A DNA stretch of 64,000 nt from Sebaldella termitidis ATCC 33386 (GTDB lineage: Bacteria; Fusobacteriota; Fusobacteriia; Fusobacteriales; Leptotrichiaceae). The position numbers and the translations under genes are program-made. Positions 26,918 to 39,100 of this stretch are shown in pieces. The stretch is from the NCBI RefSeq assembly GCF_000024405.1, contig NC_013517.1, positions 2,232,001 to 2,296,000 of the forward strand, written 5' to 3'. Numbering within the stretch: position 1 is the first letter of the stretch; each line of letters opens with the position of its first letter. Under the pieces are notes generated by a model that saw only the letters and a list, made by a program, of their open reading frames with translations, was not told the origin of the DNA and searched no databases.

Positions 26918-26945
26918 ATGGGCATAATAGATTATGCTCATTTTT
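26918..26945 (+). terminator. Terminator between the lipoprotein gene and smc
   Basis: ATGGGCATAAT (26918-26928) pairs with ATTATGCTCAT (26931-26941, one G-T pair), followed by a T-rich tract. A TATAAT box for smc lies just beyond, at 26971-26976. Confidence 0.8.
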
Positions 26946-27005
26946 ATTTATATATTTTCTATATTTATGATATAATATTATAATAAATCTACAATCGGAG
27001 GAAAG

Positions 27006-30000
27006 ATGTATTTAAAAGCATTAGAGCTGAACGGTTTTAAATCATTTGCCGAAAAGACTGTAATAGACTTTACTAACGGTATTACATCAATAGTCGGACC
27101 TAACGGGAGCGGGAAGAGTAATATTCTTGATGCAATTCTTTGGGTGCTGGGGGAACAGAGCTATAAGAGCATAAGGGCAAAGGACAGTTCAGATGTTATA
27201 TTTTCCGGCGGGAAAAACAGGAAAGCCAAATCAGTGGCGGAAGTAAGTCTTATCATAGATAACAGCGACAGATATCTCGATATAGATTTTACAGATCTGA
27301 AAATTACCAGAAGAATATATAGAAGCGGAGAAAATGAATATCTAATAAATAACAGAAAAATTCGTCTGAAAGATATAAATAATCTGTTTATGGATACCGG
27401 AATAGGAAAGCAGGCTTATTCCATCATAGGGCAGGGAAGAGTAGAAAAGATTATCAGCTCCACTCCCAAAGAATTAAAAGAGCTCATAGAAGAGGCAGCA
27501 GGTGTAAAAAGAGCCAAAACAGAAAAAGAAGAATCCGTAAAAAAGCTGAATGATATTCAGAGTGAAGTGGAGAAAATAGAATATGTGGAAAATGATCTTG
27601 CCTCAAGAGTAAGCATATTAAAGGAACAGAGTGATAAAGCAAAGCTTTATAAAGCACTTACAAGAAAGATAAATACTTTGAAGCTGATGACTGTAAACTA
27701 TAACATAAATCAGAAAAATATCGATAAAAAAGATATGAAAGATAAAATCGAAGCATTAAATGAAAAAATAAAAGAAGTAGAAAACGAATTTTCTGTAAAA
27801 GAGGCGGAATTAAGAGAAATAAACCAATACAGGGAAAATTCTTATACAAGGCTTCAGGAAAAAAAAGATGCTAATATGGAGATATTCAAAGAATTGGAAA
27901 TATTGAAAAATAAGATTTCCGAAATTAATAACAGGTCATCTAATCTTGAGGTGGAATTCCAGGAAAAAGGTAAAAGAAAAGACAATATAGAAAATGAATT
28001 AAAAGAAAAAAATCTGGTACTTGAAAATAGTAAAAAAGAGCTTGATGAGATAAAAAAAGTATTTGATGAAAAAAATAACGATAAAAATAACCTTGAGAAA
28101 GAACTGGAATCTATAAAGGAAGAAAGCCTTGCAATTGAAAAAACTCTTGAAAGCCTGAGCAGTGAAAATAGAAATTCTGAAATAGAAAAGATAAAACTGA
28201 ATGGCGAGCTTGAAGATCTGGAAAAAAGGATAAATCTCGCCAAAGCAAGGGTAAACTCTATTTTAAAAGAAAAAGAAAAAATACTTGAAGATTTTGATAA
28301 AATAAGTGCAACAATAAAAAAGTATGAGGAAGCTTCTTCCAAAAACAGTGAAAATCTTGAAGAAAAAAAACAAAAGCTTAAGATAAACAGTGAAAAGCTT
28401 CAGGAAATACAAAAAAATAAGGACCTTATACTAAAAAAGCTTAATGAGCTGAATTATAAAAATACAAATTTGTCAACTAAAAAAAGAGCCATAGAAAATA
28501 TTATAGAAAATAATGAAACATTCGGCAGATCAATAAAGCTGATATTAAATAAAAAAATTGACGGTGTTTTGGGTGCATTTGCCAATTTAATAACAATACC
28601 GGAAGAATACCATTATGCTGTGCAGATATTATCGGGAAGTAATTTTCAGGATATAGTTACGGATAATGACGGCACTGCCAAAAAGTGTATAGAAATATTA
28701 AAGAATGAAAAAATAGGAAGGGCATCTTTTCTTCCGCTGGAAACTATAAAAACCGGAAGATTTATAGACAAACTTCCTGCCGGAGAAAATATAGTCGGGT
28801 TTGTAAGAGATATAGTCAGTTATGATAAAAAGATAGAAAAGGCAGCTTTTTTTGTATTTGGCAATGCTATTCTGGTAAAGGATCTGGACAGCGGACTGAA
28901 AATACTGAAAAATGGTTTTAATGACAGGATTATTACTGTAGACGGTGAACTGATAACTTCAAGGGGAAGAATAAGCGGCGGTTTTAAAACTAAAGGTAAA
29001 GACGAGCTTTTTGAAAGAAAAAAAGAACTTGGAGAAATAAACAGCTCACTTGAAAGCTTAATAAAAGAAACAGAGCTGTGTACAGCAGAAATAGAAAAGG
29101 CAGAAATCCTTGAAAAAAAGACAGCTGAACATATACAGGAAGAAAGAATTATTCTTCAGGATTTGGAAAGCAGCAACAGAGATTTTAACAACGAATTTGA
29201 AAGTGCAAAATCTGAATACAGCAGAAGCAAGAGAGAACTGGACACTGTTAATTTTGAAGAAAATGATAATAAAGAGTTTATAGAAAAACAAATTTTGAAA
29301 ATCGAAGAAAATAAAAAAATAATTTCACAGATTGATCTTAATATTGAAAATAATAATAAGCTTATTATTGAAACAGCTGAAAAAAAGGAAAAAATAAAAG
29401 ATACAGGGGAGCTTACTGCTAAGCTTAATGAAATATCCATAGAAAGTGCCATATTAAATGAAAAATTTATGAATTATAAGGCGCGATATGAAGAAATCAG
29501 CAGTGAATACGAAAGACTGAAGAATGAGAAGCTGGAACTGGACTCTTTCTTTTCTGAAAACAGAAATCTGAAAGAAGAGTTGAGCGTAAAAAATAAAGAG
29601 ATACTGGATACTATTAATAAAAAAGATAAGGAGAATTCAAAGCTTCTTGAAGAGATAAAGGAGCTTGAGCTGGAAATAAGAAAACTGGAATCAGGCGAAA
29701 AAGAGTTGATAAGTAAGGTAAAGGATGTAGAAACAAAAATCATTCTGAATAAAAACGAGCACGTAAAATATGTAGAAAATTTTACAAAATTAACCAAGGA
29801 ACTGGAATATCTCGGGCAGGAATATGAAGAAATGCAGTCAGAGGAAATTAATGATGAAGAGTATGAGGAAATATCCGATGATAATATCCTGGCAGCTACA
29901 AGAAGAAAAATGTCGGTTAATGAAAAGTCAAGAATGGATATAGGACCTGTAAATCTAGCTTCTATAGAAGAATATGAAAAAGAAGAGGAACGATACAGAT

Positions 30001-30533
30001 TATTATATGAACAGAAAGAGGATCTTTTGAAAAGCAGGGAGTCACTCTTCACGCTTATAAAGGATATAGAAGGTGAGATAACCGAAAAATTTTCATATGC
30101 TCTAAAAGAAATAAACAGCAACTTTGTTTATATGTGTAAGGAAATACTTAATAATGCCAAAGGGGAAATAAAAATTCTGGATGAGGAAAATCTGCTCGAA
30201 ACCGGTCTGGAATTAAGTGTAAAATATAAAAATAAACCGGAGCAGACTTTGCTGTTATTATCCGGCGGGGAAAAATCAATGCTTGCGGTCTCATTCATTA
30301 TGGCAATATTTATATTTAAGCCTAGTCCGTTTACGTTTTTTGATGAGATAGAAGCAGCACTTGATGATGCTAATACTAAAAAGATAGTGAAACTTCTTAA
30401 TGAGTTTACAAATAAATCTCAGTTTATTCTTATTACACATAATAAAGAAACAATGAAAGGATCCCACAGACTTTACGGAGTAACTATGAATAAGGAAATA
30501 GGGGAATCTAGAATAGTAAGCGTGGATATATAA
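27006..30533 (+). CDS. smc: Chromosome segregation protein SMC
   Basis: 1,175 residues, the normal length for bacterial SMC. Walker A is GPNGSGKSN (31-39). Two long coiled coils (about 165-500 and 670-1010) flank a hinge domain (about 505-665, with VLGAFANLI and GRISGGFKTKGKDELFERK). The C-terminal half-ATPase has the signature LLSGGEKSMLAVSFI (near 1083) and Walker B TFFDEIEAALDD. Dimers with ScpA/ScpB organise and segregate the chromosome. The ATG follows CGGAGGAAAG. No scpA or scpB lies nearby. The gene appears monocistronic. Confidence 0.97.
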   Translation: MYLKALELNGFKSFAEKTVIDFTNGITSIVGPNGSGKSNILDAILWVLGEQSYKSIRAKDSSDVIFSGGKNRKAKSVAEVSLIIDNSDRYLDIDFTDLKITRRIYRSGENEYLINNRKIRLKDINNLFMDTGIGKQAYSIIGQGRVEKIISSTPKELKELIEEAAGVKRAKTEKEESVKKLNDIQSEVEKIEYVENDLASRVSILKEQSDKAKLYKALTRKINTLKLMTVNYNINQKNIDKKDMKDKIEALNEKIKEVENEFSVKEAELREINQYRENSYTRLQEKKDANMEIFKELEILKNKISEINNRSSNLEVEFQEKGKRKDNIENELKEKNLVLENSKKELDEIKKVFDEKNNDKNNLEKELESIKEESLAIEKTLESLSSENRNSEIEKIKLNGELEDLEKRINLAKARVNSILKEKEKILEDFDKISATIKKYEEASSKNSENLEEKKQKLKINSEKLQEIQKNKDLILKKLNELNYKNTNLSTKKRAIENIIENNETFGRSIKLILNKKIDGVLGAFANLITIPEEYHYAVQILSGSNFQDIVTDNDGTAKKCIEILKNEKIGRASFLPLETIKTGRFIDKLPAGENIVGFVRDIVSYDKKIEKAAFFVFGNAILVKDLDSGLKILKNGFNDRIITVDGELITSRGRISGGFKTKGKDELFERKKELGEINSSLESLIKETELCTAEIEKAEILEKKTAEHIQEERIILQDLESSNRDFNNEFESAKSEYSRSKRELDTVNFEENDNKEFIEKQILKIEENKKIISQIDLNIENNNKLIIETAEKKEKIKDTGELTAKLNEISIESAILNEKFMNYKARYEEISSEYERLKNEKLELDSFFSENRNLKEELSVKNKEILDTINKKDKENSKLLEEIKELELEIRKLESGEKELISKVKDVETKIILNKNEHVKYVENFTKLTKELEYLGQEYEEMQSEEINDEEYEEISDDNILAATRRKMSVNEKSRMDIGPVNLASIEEYEKEEERYRLLYEQKEDLLKSRESLFTLIKDIEGEITEKFSYALKEINSNFVYMCKEILNNAKGEIKILDEENLLETGLELSVKYKNKPEQTLLLLSGGEKSMLAVSFIMAIFIFKPSPFTFFDEIEAALDDANTKKIVKLLNEFTNKSQFILITHNKETMKGSHRLYGVTMNKEIGESRIVSVDI

Positions 30534-30675
30534 ATATTTATTATTTATCTGCCGCCAAGATACAGATATAGAATATTTTATAGTTTAATCATTTTTTATT
30601 TTAGAATATAAAAAAAAATGATATAATGTAAATTAATTTCAGGAAATAAAAAATAGATATATAAGGAGTTAGAGT

Positions 30676-31974
30676 ATGAAGTTAAAAAAACTGATTTTGA
30701 CAGTAATGGTGTTTATATTTTCTGTCATTTCATTCAGTGCTGAAAATGATGATGTATATGAAGTAGCTAAGAATTACCCATATAAAGACAGTCCTCTCAT
30801 GGCAACTGTTTTTGGAACACCGTCAAAAGACTGGTATAAATTTAATAAAACAAAGCTGCCTAAAAAGGATCATGTGAAAGCAACAAGGGAGAATATGCCT
30901 GAAATATTGAGAAAATGGACAAATTATGATTATAATATCTGGATACAGAAAGAAGAAGCTCCTCTGATGATAATCATATCAGGAACAGGATCTACATATG
31001 ACAGCTCTCTGTCGATGTATCTGGGAATGATGTTCAATGACAACGGATATAATGTAATTGCCATAAGCTCTACAAGTACGCTGCCTTTTATAGTAAGTCA
31101 GGGGCAGAATAACTATTCGGGCTATCTTAAAGATGATATAAAGGATGTATATAGCATACTGCAGGGGATTATTTCAAAGTATTCCGGTACTATGAAGGTA
31201 TCTGATGTATATGTTACAGGATACAGTCTTGGAGGCTTTCAGTCTTTGCTTCTTCATGAATACGACAGTGAACAGAAAAAAATAGGAATTAAAAAATCAT
31301 TGCTGTTAAGCAGTCCTACAGACATATTTAAGGCTTCACAGATTTTGGACGGATACCTTGTGAAAAACGGAATATATGATGCTGAAGGAATAGAGAAATA
31401 TTTTGATTCTATATTTCAAAAAATGCTAAAGAGTAAAGATATAAAGCTGGCTAATTTTGATATGAACAATCTTCCTGAATTAATGAAAGGTCTGGATTTA
31501 TCTGACAGAGATTTAGGAATACTTACAGGGCTTCTGTTCAGAGTTTATTCAGCCAATCTTACATTTACCGGTGATGTGTTTAACGGCGGAGGAAGATTGG
31601 TAAAACCGGGGAAAGTTCCTGCAAGGTTTGACAGTGTAACTAATTATTTTCTGGATGGTTTATCAATATCATATGATGAATATGCTTCAGAGATATTATA
31701 TCCGTATTTAGTAAAAAATGGAAAGTTCAGCGGAAGTTACAATGATTTTCTCATGACATTTTCCATGAAAAACAGTGAAGAGTTCATAAGAACACATAAT
31801 GAAGATATTATTTTTGTTACATCACTGGATGATATACTGATAGATCAAGCTGATATTGCTTATATAAGAAGAACTTTTAAAAACAGGGTATTTTTTCCGT
31901 ATGGAGGACATACCGGAATATTATGGCATGAAGATGTTGATAAAATATTACTGGAAAAGTTAAAGGAGGAGTAG
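30676..31974 (+). CDS. Secreted alpha/beta-hydrolase next to mlaA
   Basis: 432 residues with a signal peptide (MKLKKLILTVMVFIFSVISFSAEN). The alpha/beta-hydrolase elements are an oxyanion-strand IIISGTGSTYDS, the nucleophile elbow GYSLGGFQ (Ser near residue 190), a candidate acid in TSLDDILID and a candidate His in GGHTGILWHED. The substrate is not known. Its stop is 2 bp from the start of an MlaA-family gene, so the two are almost certainly translated together. That suggests an activity in outer-membrane lipid metabolism, for example a phospholipase or esterase, but this is inference. The start has ATAAGGAGTTAGAGT. Confidence 0.82.
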   Translation: MKLKKLILTVMVFIFSVISFSAENDDVYEVAKNYPYKDSPLMATVFGTPSKDWYKFNKTKLPKKDHVKATRENMPEILRKWTNYDYNIWIQKEEAPLMIIISGTGSTYDSSLSMYLGMMFNDNGYNVIAISSTSTLPFIVSQGQNNYSGYLKDDIKDVYSILQGIISKYSGTMKVSDVYVTGYSLGGFQSLLLHEYDSEQKKIGIKKSLLLSSPTDIFKASQILDGYLVKNGIYDAEGIEKYFDSIFQKMLKSKDIKLANFDMNNLPELMKGLDLSDRDLGILTGLLFRVYSANLTFTGDVFNGGGRLVKPGKVPARFDSVTNYFLDGLSISYDEYASEILYPYLVKNGKFSGSYNDFLMTFSMKNSEEFIRTHNEDIIFVTSLDDILIDQADIAYIRRTFKNRVFFPYGGHTGILWHEDVDKILLEKLKEE

Positions 31975-31976
31975 TA

Positions 31977-32933
31977 ATGAAGAAATTTATGTTGGTAGGC
32001 TGTCTTTTATCAGCAGCAATGGGTTTGAATACTGCTTTTTCCAGCAGCCATACTGATCAGATAGAGGTAGAATTTAATAAGAATAATATATATGAAGAAT
32101 TTACAGATGAAATAGAAATTCCAAATTCCGACAAATATTTTGTTAATGAAGAAACTGAACCGGATTTGATCATTGATGAAGGAAAAGTAGAAAAGATAGA
32201 AAACTATGTAGTAATTCCAAAGGATGATTTCGGAATTCTGGCAAGTAATATAAAATATCCTGATGAAGATTATATAATAGCGGACAAGGTATTCAAATTT
32301 ACAGATATAGAAGACAGTCTGGAACCGTTTAACAGAAGAATGTACGCCTTTAATACAGAAGTAGACCGTTATGTATATATACCGATTACCAGCGTATATA
32401 CTGCCTTTGTTCCGAAGCCTATCAGAGTGGGAATAAATAATTTCTTTGTAAATCTGGGAGAAATAACGACTACATTTAATTCAATATTGCAGCTGAGACC
32501 GGATAAAGCACTAAATTCAATAGGGCGTTTTGCTATAAACAGTACAATAGGTATCGGCGGAATATTTGATGTTGCTAAACATGCAGGACTAAAAAATGAT
32601 CCTGAAACATTCGGAGAAACTTTGGGAGTATACGGCGTAAATCCGGGTTCTTATCTGGTAGTACCTCTTACAGGGCCGACAACAGTAAGAGATGGAGTAG
32701 GAATGCTGGTAGATGGTTATGTTTCCGGAGAAATACAGAATGAAATTTTTGACAGCACAATTTATGAAATAGGAATAGAAAAAAATATATTTTTCCCAAC
32801 TAAGACTACAGCACAAGGGCTAAATGCACGTGCAATGGTAAAGTTCAAATATGGTGATATGAATTCCCCGTTTGAATATGATCTGGCAAGAGCTTTTATA
32901 TATAATTACAGACAGCTGCAAATAGGAAAATAA
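31977..32933 (+). CDS. mlaA: MlaA (VacJ) family outer-membrane lipid-asymmetry protein
   Basis: 318 residues. The signal peptide is followed by an acidic linker (about 25-105) and the MlaA domain from about residue 110: DSLEPFNRRMYAFNTEVDRYV, VRVGINNFFVNLGEITTTFNSILQ-type block, RFAINSTIGIGGIFDVA and SYLVVPLTGPTTVRDGVG. MlaA forms a ring in the outer membrane that removes surface phospholipid. The only early Cys (Cys9) is too close to the start for a normal lipobox, so the protein may not be lipidated. The long acidic linker before the domain is unusual. No mlaBCDEF genes are in the window. A terminator follows. Confidence 0.92.
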   Translation: MKKFMLVGCLLSAAMGLNTAFSSSHTDQIEVEFNKNNIYEEFTDEIEIPNSDKYFVNEETEPDLIIDEGKVEKIENYVVIPKDDFGILASNIKYPDEDYIIADKVFKFTDIEDSLEPFNRRMYAFNTEVDRYVYIPITSVYTAFVPKPIRVGINNFFVNLGEITTTFNSILQLRPDKALNSIGRFAINSTIGIGGIFDVAKHAGLKNDPETFGETLGVYGVNPGSYLVVPLTGPTTVRDGVGMLVDGYVSGEIQNEIFDSTIYEIGIEKNIFFPTKTTAQGLNARAMVKFKYGDMNSPFEYDLARAFIYNYRQLQIGK

Positions 32934-32957
32934 AAATACAATAAAAATAAAATGAAG

Positions 32958-33005
32958 TGTATCTCAAAGGTTAGACAATTCTAACAAATAGAGATACATT
33001 TTTTT
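32958..33005 (+). terminator. Terminator after mlaA
   Basis: TGTATCTC (32958-32965) pairs with GAGATACA (32991-32998), with a nested GTTAG/CTAAC stem, then a T tract. Confidence 0.88.
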
Positions 33006-33059
33006 ATAATACTAACAATATTGAAAATTTTATCAGTATATAATAATTTTTATATAACA

Positions 33060-33088
33060 TTGACTTTTTTCTTTAAGTTTAGTAAAAT
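33060..33088 (+). promoter_or_regulatory. Promoter of the autotransporter gene
   Basis: TTGACT (33060-33065), 17-bp spacer, TAAAAT (33083-33088), about 110 bp before the start. The long untranslated leader is AT-rich. Confidence 0.6.
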
Positions 33089-33199
33089 ATGGTATATCTA
33101 TTATTATCTAAAACACATAAGAAAGTAGGTGTGAAAAGAATTAAAGTATTTAGAAATAAAAGGATAGTATAATTGAAAAAAATTATCAGGAGAAAGATT

Positions 33200-36100
33200 A
33201 TGAATAAAAATAAAAAATTATTAGTTTCATTTGCAGCTATGAATGCATTGCTGCCGGCATATGTAAATGCCGGACAATCTGCATCTGGTATAAAATATGA
33301 CAGATTGTATAACAATATGGTAAAAAATATAAAAGCAGGAAAATCAAACAATAATAATTATAAACTTATAGAAAAAGTATTGAATAAAAGAAATAAAGAA
33401 TTAAAAGATCTGTATCTTCAGAGTGACTATATAGTAAAGCCGGAATATCTTGAATGGCAGATATTTTTCAGCGGGTTCTATCATGAAAATGAAAATAATG
33501 ATAACACTAGTGAAAATGCCCGGTACCATTCTAAAGTAGAATACGGGACGTCAGGCTACTATAATGCAGACGGGGAGTATGTAGTAACAGGTATAGAGCA
33601 GAGTGTGATCGGAAAACCATATCAGCCGCTGCAAACCGGTAAAGAAATAGATCTGGGTGTTTCCATACCGATAAAAGGGATTACAAGAGATCCTTCAGCT
33701 CTGAATCCTGTAGCTCCTGCTGAAATAAATGTAAGTCCGGGAATTTTTAATGTGACGCCACCTCAGAGTGCAAATGTACCTGTTGTAAATACGCTGATTT
33801 TTCAGCCTATTACACCGGAAGTAGAATCACCGACTCTTACTTCAGTACCTGTTATTACAGTAAAAGGTGCAGGAGGAGGAAATTCGGACGGAGCTTATTT
33901 TTATCAGGGCGGTTCCAGTCACGCAGTAATAAGTCAGTGGGATATGATAACGGGAGATATTAATATAAGAGCCACTGCTTTTCAAAATTACAGCTATACT
34001 ATGAACAATGCAACGGGAACAATAAGTTTATCCGGACAAAGACTAAGTCCCGGAAGCTCGACGGTTCCTGGTGCGTATACTTCAGCAGCTCTTCCGTCTT
34101 CATTGATAACGCAATCAGGCGTATCAATGCAGGGATTCTATAGAATAGTAGGAGCACCGGTAGTAAGACTGGGTGCCGGAGTAACATTCACACTTGAAGG
34201 AGATAACAGTGCACTTTCATTATCGCAGCATATTCTTCATTATGATGCACATGGAGAACAGGCTTCGACACTTGATTGGCTTGAAACAAATGGAAGAATA
34301 AGCGCAGCTGAAAAAACTGAATTTACAAAATATGTTCCAAATACAAATTCAACGTTTTTTCAATATGTAGTAAATGAAGGAAAAATGAATCTGGTGGGAA
34401 GAGACGTACTTGCGGTAAATCAGCAGGGACATACTTATTCCGGCGATACACCTGTTTCAGTTTTTGCAAATAAAGGAGAAATAACAGGGTTAAATGATCT
34501 GACAACAAGCGGCTATACTTCTATGAGACAAACCGTATTTGCATTTTTGGAATCTGGGAATACGCCGGGAAGAGAACAGATTTTTGATAATACTGCAAGC
34601 GGTAAAATAGAACTGAGAGCACCTGAAAGTATTGTATATAACATAGGAAGCAATTATGACAGAGTACATAGTGCCAGCTTTTTTAATTCAGGTTCGATAA
34701 AAATGTACGGTCTGAAAAATGTGGGTGTTTATACTGCCGGAGCATATACCGGTTACAGTCCGTCTGCAGGTTTGGCAAAACCGGGGAGAATTGTATTTGA
34801 CACACCAATAGAAATACTGGGTGACCAGTCTATAGGTATAGATTTGGAAAGACCAATAAACGGTGCCCAGAGTAAAATAAACCTGAAAATCGGTGGTGAA
34901 GGAAATTCATATTCCGGAAATGCAGGAATCGGATATGACCCTTCATTGGTAGAAGAATCAACAGGATTATATTATAAATTAACTGCAGGCGGCGCAAATA
35001 CACTTGTAACGCTTGATGATTATCTTATAAAAGCAGATTCTTACTCTAAAAAGAGTTATCTTGTAAGAGTAGAGGACGGGACATTAACATTAGGCGACGG
35101 TAACAGTATAAATAATTCAGGTAAAAACCAGCTTATAGAAAGTGACGGAGGAATAGAAAACGTACTTTTAGCAGCAATAGGAAAAACGGCAAAGCTGGTA
35201 ACAGACGGAGATATAACTGTAAATGCATTAAACGGTGTAAGACAGACAGGTATTTATGCAGGAGATTTTTCTACTACACCGAGCAATGGCGGAGGAAAAA
35301 TAGAATTTGCCGGAAAACTTAATGTCAGCGGTGATGCTTCAAAAGGTATAGTTGTAGATAAAGCAGGAACGAGCTCTGCGACAGGAGCATCAATTGTTAA
35401 CAGCGGTGAAATGTCTGTTTCAGGAGGAAGCTATTATGACAGCGTGCTTAATAAAACAGTAGGATCTGTTGGAGTAATAGTAAACGGACAGTATTCGAAA
35501 TTTGAATCTTCAGGAACAGGAAGTACTCTTAATGTCGATGTAGCTGATAAAGAATCTACTGCTATTTTTACAAATGACGGTATTGCTGATATAACAAACG
35601 GAAATATCAAGACTTCCAACGGAGCATTTAATTTATATTCAAAAGGAAGCACTGCATCAATCAAACTTACTGATACTTTTCTGGAAACAGGACAGAAATC
35701 ATTATTATTTTATAGTGAAAGTAACGGTAAATTTGATTTGAATAATGTAACAGCCCGTATAAAAGGCGGAACAAATGCCGGTGACAGAGGGACGGCATTC
35801 TATTATCAGGGAACAGGCGGAAGTATTAATGCTACGGCAATTGAAAATTATATAAAAAATATGCTTAATAATACACAGGGACAGCTGACGCTTGATATGG
35901 AAAGCGGATCAAGACTGTTTATTCTGGATAATGTAGCAGTGGATCTGAGCTCTGCTGCCGGAGCGGTAGGATCTTTGGGAATTAATTTTACTCCCACATC
36001 AACTGATTATAAAACTTATATGATGTATAAAAGCTCATTGGGAATTGATCAGAATATAGATCTGGATTCTGCTTCTGATGCATACAATGCCCTTGAGATT

Positions 36101-39100
36101 GCGACTTCAAGTATAACAAATAACGGAAAATCAATAACAGGGAATTTAGCAGGCAATGTAGCAATAGCACAGGAAAATGGACTGGATGCATCGGGAACTC
36201 CTCTTGCAAGAAATATGGTTACTCTTACAAATGACGGAGGTGTTATAAGCCTTGGCGGAGCAAATTCTGTCGGAATGTATTCTAGTTTTGGAGAAATATA
36301 CAATAAGAATAATGCTAAAATAACTGCAAGCGGTGATAATTCAATAGGAATATATGCTGTAAACGGTGCAAAGGTAGAAAATCAAGCCGGTTCGGAGATT
36401 ACGATAGGAAAGAGCGGAACAGGAATATTTGCTGAAGGATATAAACAGGGAACTGCACAATCATTTGGTGATGGAAAGCTTGATATCAAAAACAGCGGAT
36501 TAATAAAATCTGGAACCGGGTCAGGAGCTGTGGGAATATTTCTTAGTAATAATTCCGGAGCTGCTAAATCAGATATAAAGCTGGATCTGGACAACGGAGT
36601 AATAAATTTGAAGGATTCTGAAAATGCAGTAGGTGTTTATGTTGACAAAGGAACTGTTACAGATAATGCTTCTACGATAACTGTAGGGAAAAATGGAATT
36701 GCATTTTATGCCAAAGACAGTGATGTTACTTTGAATGGAACGACAATAAATCTGTTTGGAGATAATGCACTTGGATTATATCTGGATTCGCCTTCAAGCT
36801 TTACAGGAACTGGAAATATAAATATAGACGGACAAAATGCAGTGCTTTTTAACATAGTTTCAAGCGGTGTAACAATAACTAATAATTTTACGCTTGGTAC
36901 AGTTACATCTGGTTCTACTTATTCTATCGGGAATATTACTGGTGGAGAAATAGAATATACTGGAAATACAACATTGGGTAACAACGGGACTATGATGGCA
37001 GGTATAAATTCTGCTATATATCTAAACGGTTCTGTTATAACAGCAGCTCCGGGAGCAGTGAATACAGCTGCGATGGCATTAGACGGACAGTATGGAAGTG
37101 CTGTGTCTTTCCCTACAATGTCTTTAAATACAGACGGGGAAAATGCCGGAACAATAGCTTTGGGAGATAGTTCCATAGGTATTTACGGTAAAAATAGTTC
37201 AAGATTAAGCAATAAAGGTACAATAACAATGGGAACAGGATCTGCGGCAATATCTACATCAGGAGCTGGTTCTACAGCAGTAAACAGCGGGCAGATAAAT
37301 CTGGGTGCTAAGTCTCAGGGAATATATATGAAAGACGGAGATAAAATAAGCAATACATTAACAGGGAAAATAGAAAGTGACGGAGAATCTTCAATAGGAA
37401 TTTTCGGTAATAATATATCTTCTTCTATAGAAAATGACGGGCTTATAAATTTATCAGGAAACAGTACAATCGGTATTTATACATCCGGCGGAACAGCAAA
37501 AACTGTTACCAATTCCGGAACAGGAATTATAAATATCGGGAATTCAGTATCTCAAGATGAGCCGGGAGTGGGAATTTTCAGTCAGACAGCGGGAGATACT
37601 ATAATTAACGCAGGAACAATAACAGGCGGAGATAATACAATCGGAATATTTTCACAGGATGCAGCAGTAACAAACAGCGGAAATATGAGCACAGGCAGCG
37701 GCGGGACTGCAATATATGTACGAGGCGGTTCTTTAAATATGGCTGGCGGAACGATAACTACCGGCGGAAATGGTTCTATAGGAGTATACGCTTCTGATTT
37801 AACTTCTCCAATAGTAAATAATACTGTCTTTAATATGGGAAGCGGTACAGACACTAATAATGCTTATGGTTTTGTATTCACAGGAACTATTGCGCCCGAT
37901 TTTACAAATAATGCGGCTGCAGCTATGGATAGTAACAGTGTATTTGTTTATTCCAAAACCGGAGGTCTGATAACAAACAATGCAAATATAACAATGAACG
38001 GGTCAAATAATGTGGCCTATTATGTGGAACAGGCCGGAGCAGTAGTAAATAATGCACAGATAAAAGGCGATACCGGAGTAGCAAATATCGGAATATTTGG
38101 AAAGGGTATTTATGACAGTCTTGGCAATCTGGTTTCAGAAGGAAGCATAAGAAACACATCTGATATATTACTGGGTGACTCAAATCTTATAGAGCTGACT
38201 GATCAATACGGACAGAAATATAAGAGCGGATATTCTGTAGGAATATACGGGGAAGGATCAAGTGTACAAAATGACTCTTCTGCGTCAGTAAAAGTAGGAA
38301 AAGACGGAATAGGAATATACGTTAAAGATGCACAAAGCAGTTCGGTAAATCACGGAAATATCATAGGAACTGGCGATAATTCAATAGGAATATTTGCAGA
38401 TAATACAAAAATAGAAAACTACGGGACAATAGATATGACAGGGGAAAATGTCATAGGTATAGCAGTAAGAAACGGTGCAGAACTTCTGAACAAAGGGACA
38501 ATCAAAGTAAACGGAAATAACGTATACGGTATTTATATGTCAGGAGAAAACACAGTAGTAAGAAATGAAGGAAATATAATAATAAGCGGAACAGGACTGG
38601 GAATCGGATATACACCAAATATAAACATAAATAACATTCATGATACAACCGGGACAACAACAGGTTCCACTTCAAAATATTACGAGCTTCCGGAAATGCC
38701 TACACTGATTAATTCGGGAGTAATAAATATCGAATTGGGAAGTAACTTTAATTATGACGGGGTTAAGGTAATAGTAAAAGTAGACCCTTCTACAAATACA
38801 CCTACTACAAATTCATCAAATCAAGTTGGATTTGGCGGTACAATACCGGATAAATTTGAGATAACTCCTGATTTTTCACAGGGAACATCAGCAGACAGAT
38901 ATATACTGGAAAATATCTTCATGGGACAATCAGGAAGAGGAGAATATATCTCTCAATCCTTAACATGGGATGCAACAGCTCAGGGAAGTAACATGGTAAT
39001 GACAAGAAAATCTTATACTGATTTTACAGATGGTTTGTGGTATGAAGATTTTGGACGTGTTCTAAATGAGAATTATGCTTCTTCTACAGGTGACGGACTG

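Noticed and set aside
27854-28342. Minus-strand frames opposite the SMC coiled coils (also 29474-30121)
   Set aside because: Lys/Glu-rich coiled-coil codons give Phe/Ser/Leu-rich antisense frames; there is no independent support.
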